A stretch of DNA of 13,108 bases, from the NCBI GenBank assembly GCA_964392615.1, contig CAYMRB010000290.1, positions 1 through 13,108 of the forward strand, in the 5' to 3' direction. A program made the position numbers and the translations under genes. Position 1 is the first letter of the stretch, and every line of letters starts with the position of its first letter. This DNA is from CAYMRB01 sp964392615. Its GTDB lineage: Bacteria > Planctomycetota > UBA8108. This document shows, piece by piece, positions 7,806 to 13,108 of this stretch. Under the pieces are notes generated by a model, which searched no databases, was not told the origin of the DNA, and saw only the letters and a program-made list of their open reading frames with translations.

Positions 7806-10800
7806 TACTCGTCCTCCGAGGAACCGGACTTGGGCTTGCGCCGCGTCTTGAGCTTCTTGGACTTGGGCTTCGACTTCGGCTTGAGCTTCGCCTCGGAGTC
7901 GGAGTCGGCGTCGGCGTCGGAATCGGAATCGGAATCGGAATCGGAGTCGGAATCGGAATCGGAGTCGGAGTCGGAATCGGGATCGAACTCCGCGTCGGAC
8001 CCAAACTCACCCTCGTCGTCGTCCTCGCCGTTCGCGTCCTCGAGGAACGGATCCGGCGCCAGCTCGACCCGGCTCGCGCGCCAATCGCGATACCGGTTCA
8101 CTACGCACCGCCCGCCGAGCACGAACGCCAGCGCGATGCCGCCCCACGCCGCGCTGAAGAAGAACCCGGCGGTGCCAGTCTCGAGGAACCAGCCGATCAG
8201 CAGCGGCACGACGACGATGCCGAGCACGATCCACGCGCGCCACGGACGATAGCGGTATCCGCAGATCGCGCCGCCCGCGATCGCGCCGACGAAGAGCACG
8301 AGCGCGATGAAGACGTACAGGGTCGGCGTGCTGTAGCGAATCGTCAGACGGCCGTTTCGCGCCATCGTCTCGAAGCGGTAGAGCGTCTTGCCGACCGTCA
8401 GCCGATCGAACTGCAGCTTGCCACCGGCGTTCGGCGCCGGATCGCCGCTCACATCGGAACCCTGTGCCTGGCCCTGATCCGGTCGCGCGAGAACCTCCGC
8501 GAAGCGTGCGGTCAGCGTCACCCGGTCGCCAGGATGGCGATGCAGGTTGCCGCCGAACGACAGATAGGTGAAGCCGTCGGGCAGCCAGAGATCGAGCTCG
8601 ATCTTCTGCACGGGCAGCGGGCCCGCCGCCTTCGGGGTCTTGTCGCCGTTCGCCGCGTCCGCGGGCTGGTCGACATCCTCGGGTTTCTCGACGATCTGGA
8701 TCAACGGCAGGGCGAGGCCGCCGACCGAGCCCATCGGCGAGCCGAGATCGTGGTCGTACTCGATGCGCACCGGGAACGGGGGCGCGCCGGGGACTGTGCG
8801 AGGAATGTCGATGTACTCGGCGTCACCGCCGGTGCGCCGCTTGGTCGTCTTGGGCTCGCCGTTGACCCACACGGAGCTCATCCGCGCGTTCGCCGGCATG
8901 AGGATTCTCAGGTGCTGCGCGGCCACGTTCTGCACCAGCAGCGTCGCCCGCGCGGTCACCTTGCACGGGTCCTCGGACAGGACCGCCTGAACGTGCATCA
9001 GATTGACGACGGTCTCCGCGAGTTGCGCGAGCTTGTAACGCGTCAGAACGAGGCTGAGCGGCTTGCGCTCTTCGACGTAGCGGAACGCCTTGAGCGTCCG
9101 CGCCCGACGCAGGTTCGGAGGCAGGACGTTCTTGTGGGCCGGGCCCATGTCGGTCTTCGTCTCGATCTCGAGCGAGCCGCTCTTGGTGATCGCGACGAAG
9201 CCTTCGCGAGAGGCGTAGGCTTTGTGGCGCGGTGTCACCAGCGGAATATCGACCGTCGCCTCCTGGCCGGCCGCGACCTCCTTCGCCGCGAGCTCGTCCG
9301 AGATGGAGAGCGTCACGGTGCCGATCGTCGGCCCCTGGAGCGCGACGGTCCAGACCGTCGTGCCGTCGGCCGCCGACTCCTTCGAGAGAACCTCCTTGAA
9401 CTCGCGCGACTGGACATCGAGATCCTCGCGGGCGGTCGGCGCCGTGAACGTCAGCGTCTCGACCTCCTTGTATTTGATCTCGTAGGTCAGGTAGTGCGTG
9501 ATCTTGACGCTACCCGTGTCGGACACATCGACGAGGTGCTCTGCAGTGACGCGGATCTCCTCCTGCTTGTCCGCGAGGCGGAGCTTGACGCTCGAGCGCT
9601 GGCCCTCGGAGTGCTTGACGTACGAGTACGCGAGCGGCTCGGCCTCGGTGCTGACCTGCCCCATGACGCCGGAGCGGTAGAGCTCCTGGTAGCCGACGGA
9701 GCTCGTGCGGACCTTCTCGAGCGTGACGGGCTCGATCGAACGCGGCGTGGCCACGCCGAGGAGGCCGCGGTCCTGCTCGGAGTCGACGACGATCGGCGGC
9801 TCGAGCGTCGTCTCGCCCTGCGTGCCCGTGCCGTCCGTCGTCGTCAGACGGAATGGCAGCCGGAACTTGCCGAGCTGGCGGCTCTTCAGATTGACGGTGA
9901 TCGTCCGCAGGCCGCCTGCCGGATCGGAGACCTGGTAGCCGTCGACGATCGACGGATCGCCGATCTCCTCGACGCTCCAGCGCTCCGGCACCTTGATCGC
10001 GAGGTGGAACAGACCCGCCTTGGTGATCATGTAGTCGACGAAGCCGACCCAGATGTCGCGCTCGCGACCGAGGCTGACGACCGACGTCGTGTTGCTGCGC
10101 ACGACCGGGGTGATCGTCGTGACGGCCAGCGTCAGCGGCTCCGGAGGCGCGAGATAGCGGAACGCGACGCGCATGCCCGCGCGCAGCGCCTGGGGCACCT
10201 CGTCCGGGTCGAGCTGGCTCGTGCCGTTCGCCGACACGACGTGCGTGTCGAGCGTCGAGTCGTGCGCGAGCGCGAGCCAGCCGGATTCGCGCAGCACGCC
10301 CTCCATGCGCGGCAGGGGGATCGAGATCGAATCCGGCGTCTCCGCGAGAATGCGTTGGAACGTCAGCGACAGCTGATAGCTCGAGTCGACCGGCGAGTGC
10401 AGCTGCACCGTGAGCTGGTCGCCCTCGAGGTCCCATTGCCGGATGTTCTTGCCCTTGACCGACACCAGCCGCGTGTTGTCGGCGGTCGGCACGCGCACCT
10501 TGAGCTCGGCCGTCTCGCCGCGCGCGAGGCTGAAGTGGATCGCGCTGTCGAGCTGCAGGTTGCGCTCGCCGAGATACGCGCGGGCGGACTGCTCGGCGAT
10601 GACGACCGCTGCGTCCTCCGTCGCCTTCCCGGCGGGCGGCATCCAGTGGACCTTCAGCTGGCTCGAGTTGCCGACGAACGCGAGCAGCTTGGTCACACCG
10701 TCACCGGGTTCGGTCTTCGTCGCCGCGATGAGCGGCTCGACGTCGACCCGCGCGCCGGCCTCCGGGATCGTCAGATCGAGTTGCGATACCGCGAGCGGCG

Positions 10801-11458
10801 GGATCGCGAACGACAGCGTCTTGCGGCCGGGCGAGCTCGCGACGCGAACCGAGAACACGAGCTTGACCGTGTACTTGCCGCGATCGTGCAGGATGAGCCG
10901 GTAGCCCTTCGGATCGGCGACGAACACCGCGTCACTTGTGCCGACGTCGATGCTCTCGATCGCGACATAGCCGAGAGGCAACGCGACGTCACTCCAACCG
11001 TCATTGAGCGCCTCGACCGTGTAGGTCACCTCGAAGCGCGCGATGTCCTTCGAGACCGTTCCCGTGTACACGCCGCTGCGGATCACGACGTCGGTCGGCG
11101 GCCCCTCGGGCTCCTCGACCGGCGGGTCCTTCTGCGCGGCGCGCCACAGCTTCAGGAACTCCTCGTACGGCAGGAAGATGCCGCGGCCCTCCTTCTCGAA
11201 GACCTTCGTGAGCTCCTCGTATGGCACGTAGATCGTCTTCTCGCGAACGACGAACTTGTCGCCGGGCGACTTCGCCTCACTCGCTGCGGGCTCCTCCGCG
11301 TCAGCCGGAGCTGCGGGAGTTGCCGGGGCCGGAGTCGCCGGAGTTGCCGGAGCCGCGGCCGGATCTTCGGTGGTGGCTTCCTGCGCGGGCAGGATCACCG
11401 GAACGAGCGCCGCGATCACGATCGCAGCTGCCGTGTAGAGTCGCAAAATTCGTCGCAT
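7805..11458 (-). CDS. Secreted/membrane protein homologous to both halves of its giant neighbour, with acidic SD-repeat tail, 1,217 residues
   Basis: I chose ATG 11456-11458 because GGAG lies six bases upstream and the protein then begins with a compact signal peptide (MRRILRLYT, hydrophobic to about residue 23). A GTG at 11527 gives a 23-residue extension and cannot be excluded. After an Ala/Pro-rich linker (about 33-62) comes the paired motif IYVPYEEL (76-83) and IFLPYEEF (94-101), then a long beta-rich ectodomain with DGW at 153-155 and W.P.GF....GGN at 958-971. A last strand (about 1029-1042) leads to three membrane helices (about 1047-1067, 1075-1092, 1099-1116). Basic flanks put the C-terminus in the cytoplasm. 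That tail has an acidic stretch, 14 [S/A]-D dipeptides (1161-1188) and a Lys-rich end (1189-1217). The layout matches each half of the 2,476-residue protein downstream. I recognise no characterised family. TAA (7805-7807) overlaps the next ATG by one base, implying coexpression. Confidence 0.92.
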   Translation of the reverse strand: MRRILRLYTAAAIVIAALVPVILPAQEATTEDPAAAPATPATPAPATPAAPADAEEPAASEAKSPGDKFVVREKTIYVPYEELTKVFEKEGRGIFLPYEEFLKLWRAAQKDPPVEEPEGPPTDVVIRSGVYTGTVSKDIARFEVTYTVEALNDGWSDVALPLGYVAIESIDVGTSDAVFVADPKGYRLILHDRGKYTVKLVFSVRVASSPGRKTLSFAIPPLAVSQLDLTIPEAGARVDVEPLIAATKTEPGDGVTKLLAFVGNSSQLKVHWMPPAGKATEDAAVVIAEQSARAYLGERNLQLDSAIHFSLARGETAELKVRVPTADNTRLVSVKGKNIRQWDLEGDQLTVQLHSPVDSSYQLSLTFQRILAETPDSISIPLPRMEGVLRESGWLALAHDSTLDTHVVSANGTSQLDPDEVPQALRAGMRVAFRYLAPPEPLTLAVTTITPVVRSNTTSVVSLGRERDIWVGFVDYMITKAGLFHLAIKVPERWSVEEIGDPSIVDGYQVSDPAGGLRTITVNLKSRQLGKFRLPFRLTTTDGTGTQGETTLEPPIVVDSEQDRGLLGVATPRSIEPVTLEKVRTSSVGYQELYRSGVMGQVSTEAEPLAYSYVKHSEGQRSSVKLRLADKQEEIRVTAEHLVDVSDTGSVKITHYLTYEIKYKEVETLTFTAPTAREDLDVQSREFKEVLSKESAADGTTVWTVALQGPTIGTVTLSISDELAAKEVAAGQEATVDIPLVTPRHKAYASREGFVAITKSGSLEIETKTDMGPAHKNVLPPNLRRARTLKAFRYVEERKPLSLVLTRYKLAQLAETVVNLMHVQAVLSEDPCKVTARATLLVQNVAAQHLRILMPANARMSSVWVNGEPKTTKRRTGGDAEYIDIPRTVPGAPPFPVRIEYDHDLGSPMGSVGGLALPLIQIVEKPEDVDQPADAANGDKTPKAAGPLPVQKIELDLWLPDGFTYLSFGGNLHRHPGDRVTLTARFAEVLARPDQGQAQGSDVSGDPAPNAGGKLQFDRLTVGKTLYRFETMARNGRLTIRYSTPTLYVFIALVLFVGAIAGGAICGYRYRPWRAWIVLGIVVVPLLIGWFLETGTAGFFFSAAWGGIALAFVLGGRCVVNRYRDWRASRVELAPDPFLEDANGEDDDEGEFGSDAEFDPDSDSDSDSDSDSDSDSDSDSDADADSDSEAKLKPKSKPKSKKLKTRRKPKSGSSEDE
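7813..7817 (-). promoter_or_regulatory. Shine-Dalgarno GGAGG of the 2,476-residue gene, inside the preceding coding region
   Basis: GGAGG lies seven bases upstream of the ATG at 7803-7805. It is embedded in the last Ser-Glu-Asp codons of the upstream gene, whose TAA shares one base with this ATG (TAATG). The arrangement supports the chosen start and suggests translational coupling of the two homologous membrane proteins. Confidence 0.75.
7895..7978 (-). repeat. In-frame hexanucleotide microsatellite encoding 14 [S/A]-D dipeptides
   Basis: Fourteen uninterrupted 6-bp units (on the plus strand ggaatc seven times, ggagtc five times, ggcgtc twice) lie inside the 1,217-residue gene. On the coding strand all 12 serines are TCC, both alanines GCC, and Asp is split seven GAT to seven GAC. 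Such uniform serine codons, with half of the Asp codons AT-ending in a GC-rich gene, point to repeat expansion rather than codon-by-codon evolution. Unit gain or loss would add or remove dipeptides without a frameshift. Confidence 0.92.
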
Positions 11459-11464
11459 GGGAAT

Positions 11465-11468
11465 CTCC
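11465..11468 (-). promoter_or_regulatory. Shine-Dalgarno GGAG supporting the ATG start at 11458
   Basis: GGAG is six bases upstream of ATG 11456-11458 in the minus orientation. The alternative GTG at 11525-11527 has only a weak purine stretch (GAAAGAA) before it. The site decides the start in favour of the form with a normal signal peptide. The same bases would encode Thr-Glu if the longer form were used, so the match could be incidental. Confidence 0.5.
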
Positions 11469-11523
11469 GTGCGAATGTCGCTCGAGGCGTCCGTGTTGCT
11501 CGAGAAGTCCGAGTGGTGTTGAT

Positions 11524-13108
11524 TCACTTCTTTCGCTCGCCAGAGGACGCTGCGGACGTCAGAGCCTGCATCTGTACAAGGCTCAGCCGCTGCGCCCGAC
11601 GGGTCAGCTCATTCACTTCGCGCCATTTGTCGACGCCGACCTCGGCCGGTGGCACCGTCGCCAGCAGGTCGAGCACGTCGCCACACGATCCATCGCGCGC
11701 GTAGAGGCTGCCGCGGAGGATCTCCGCGAGCTCCGCCACCGACGCGACGAAGCGGAAGCGACTCGACGTCGTTCCGGCATCGGTCGCGATGACGCCCGGC
11801 GGCAGGTCGCAGTTGAACTCGTCGACGCGGCCCGTGCCGGTATCGCGGTACCGAACGAAGATGCGCCCGAGGCTGCCGGACTGCCGGACGCGGCGGATCT
11901 CGTAGAGAACCGTCACGGTCGTGCCGGGGCCGACCTCGCCGGCGTCGATCTTGTCGTTGCGGAAGTCCTTGTCGGCCACGTCGCGCTTCTCGTAGCCGAG
12001 GAGGCGGTAGTGACTGACGATGTTCGGGTCGAACTCGACCTGAAGCTTCGCGTCCTGCGCGAGCACCTGCAGCGTCGCGGGCAGCTCGCGCACGAAAATA
12101 TCGTCCGCGGCCGCGCCGGAGTCGACGTAGCGGTAGTTGCCGTCGCCGCGGTCGGCGAGCTCCTGCAGCATCTCATCGCCGAGCACCGCCTCGCCCCCGC
12201 CGCTGCCGAAGCCGATGGTCGACAGGCGGATGCCGCGCAGGCGCTGCGCTTCGACGGTCTTCAGGAGCTCTTCCGGCCCCTCGGCGCCGAGGTTCGCGAC
12301 GCCGTCGGAGCACAGCAGGATACGATTCGCGGCGCGCGAGTCGAACGCCTCCTTCGACATGCGGTATGCGATCTCGAGGCCGCTCTCGACGTTCGTGCCG
12401 CCGATCGGCTCGAGGCTCTCGATCGCCGCGTCGATGCGCTCGCGATCGCGCACGGACGTGTGCGGCAACACGACGAACGCGTGCGTCGCGAACGCGACGA
12501 GGCCGACGCGGTCGGTCGGCTCGAGGTTCGCGATCAGCGTGCGCAGCGCGTTCTTGACGAGATCGATGCGCCCGTCGATCGCCATCGACCCCGACGTGTC
12601 GACCGCGAATGTCAGCACGGCGCTCTTGCGCTCGTCCGGGCGCAGCTCGCGACTCTTGATCGTGATCTGCAGCAGCTCGAGCTCGTCGCCGAACGGTGAC
12701 GGGCCGCCGTCGGTCCACACCGAGAACACCTTGTCCGGATCGGCGCGGCGGGCGGCGGGGAACGAGTTGATGAACTCCTCGACACGCACCGTCGCGGGCG
12801 GCGGCAATCGTCCGGCGCGCAGCGCTTCGCGCGCACGCGTCCACGACGCGGTGTCGACGTCCATGCCGAAGGTCGACTGCGCGTCGACGCGCGTCGCGAC
12901 GAACGGATTGACGCCGTAGCGCTCGCGGAAGCCTTCCTGGCCGAGGCCCTCGTCGTCGACCGGCGGCGCCGGCACCGACAGCGGGCGCGAGAAGAAGTGC
13001 TCGGCACCGAGGCCGGAGTCGAGATCGTGGTAGTACGAGTACGCGCGCAGGCCGGTCTCGATCTCGTTCGCGCGGCGCTGCAGCGCGCGGCCGCGGGCGT
13101 ACGCGAGG
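11524..13108 (-). CDS. YfbK-type von Willebrand factor A domain protein, 5' end beyond the window
   Basis: The frame is open from the right edge to TGA 11524-11526, giving 527 residues with no start codon needed inside the window; a GTG at 12973-12975 is internal. The order matches YfbK-like proteins. An N-terminal region reads YGVNPFV then FGMDVDTASW and LPPPATVRVEEFINSF. The VWA domain has a complete MIDAS metal site: DTSGSM (12583-12600), Thr in GGTNVESG (codon 12394-12396) and Asp in CSDG (codon 12304-12306). A C-terminal region includes KLQVEFDPN, YRLLGYEKR and DAGEVGPGTTVTVLYEI, typical of the YfbK C-terminal domain. VWA/MIDAS domains usually mediate divalent-cation-dependent protein contacts. 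Any signal peptide or lipobox lies outside the window, so location is inferred from the family and from the two exported proteins encoded downstream. It is upstream of them in the same direction and is probably cotranscribed. Confidence 0.92.
   Translation of the reverse strand, partial: LAYARGRALQRRANEIETGLRAYSYYHDLDSGLGAEHFFSRPLSVPAPPVDDEGLGQEGFRERYGVNPFVATRVDAQSTFGMDVDTASWTRAREALRAGRLPPPATVRVEEFINSFPAARRADPDKVFSVWTDGGPSPFGDELELLQITIKSRELRPDERKSAVLTFAVDTSGSMAIDGRIDLVKNALRTLIANLEPTDRVGLVAFATHAFVVLPHTSVRDRERIDAAIESLEPIGGTNVESGLEIAYRMSKEAFDSRAANRILLCSDGVANLGAEGPEELLKTVEAQRLRGIRLSTIGFGSGGGEAVLGDEMLQELADRGDGNYRYVDSGAAADDIFVRELPATLQVLAQDAKLQVEFDPNIVSHYRLLGYEKRDVADKDFRNDKIDAGEVGPGTTVTVLYEIRRVRQSGSLGRIFVRYRDTGTGRVDEFNCDLPPGVIATDAGTTSSRFRFVASVAELAEILRGSLYARDGSCGDVLDLLATVPPAEVGVDKWREVNELTRRAQRLSLVQMQALTSAASSGERKK

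Noticed and set aside
5784..8252. 822-codon open frame on the plus strand opposite the 2,476-residue gene
   Set aside because: Antisense artefact of high GC. Its Ser-Glu repeat is the SD microsatellite read in reverse, and the product has no domain or signal structure.
11481..11504. Two CTCGAG palindromes 18 bp apart between the VWA gene and the next gene, possible operator or hairpin
   Set aside because: Only six bases each, in GC-rich sequence that may be coding; no promoter-like elements accompany them.
8534..11704. 1,056-codon open frame on the plus strand opposite the 1,217-residue gene
   Set aside because: It is antisense to a gene with signal peptide, membrane helices and homologous modules. 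Its product is Arg/Asp/Leu-rich low-complexity sequence typical of the complement of GC-rich codons.

Overview
The window is GC-rich bacterial DNA, dominated by one minus-strand operon of three genes that encode large cell-envelope proteins. GC-ending codons dominate. Very large secreted or membrane proteins of unknown family, a YfbK-type von Willebrand A (VWA) protein and a LysM domain in the same operon suggest a Planctomycetota-like bacterium. That placement is inference; Myxococcota or another GC-rich phylum is not excluded.

Layout, left to right. Positions 2-112 are the 3' end of a plus-strand gene whose C-terminus resembles four-helix-bundle (23S rRNA intervening-sequence) proteins. A very strong hairpin (117-156) follows its stop codon. 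The convergent intergenic region 113-374 also holds a hexanucleotide tandem tract (153-224), a second inverted repeat (310-352) and a possible 71-codon minus-strand small ORF with a strong Shine-Dalgarno. Positions 375-7805 (minus) encode a 2,476-residue protein, 7805-11458 (minus) a 1,217-residue protein, and 11524 to the right edge (minus) a YfbK-like VWA protein that is cut by the edge. Transcription runs right to left: VWA gene, then the 1,217-residue protein, then the 2,476-residue protein. Junctions are tight: a 1-nt TAATG overlap between the last two, and 65 nt (or a 4-nt GTGA overlap, depending on start choice) between the first two.

The main observation is that the two giant proteins contain three copies of one roughly 1,100-1,200-residue architecture. 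Each copy has a paired YVPYEE-like motif, a beta-rich ectodomain with recurring signatures (DGW..PL, VDGK, W.P.GY...DGN), a final A.L.I beta strand and a membrane anchor. The 2,476-residue protein carries two copies joined by a four-helix membrane segment, whose last helix looks like a former signal peptide. Its first copy has a LysM domain inserted into a loop that is uninterrupted in the other copies. The 1,217-residue protein ends in three membrane helices and a cytoplasmic tail with 14 [S/A]-D dipeptides from a hexanucleotide microsatellite, then a Lys-rich end. Apart from LysM and the VWA family I recognise no characterised domain in these proteins. A plausible but unproven reading is an envelope-spanning complex that binds peptidoglycan through LysM, uses the VWA MIDAS site for adhesion or assembly, and places an acidic serine-rich tail in the cytoplasm.
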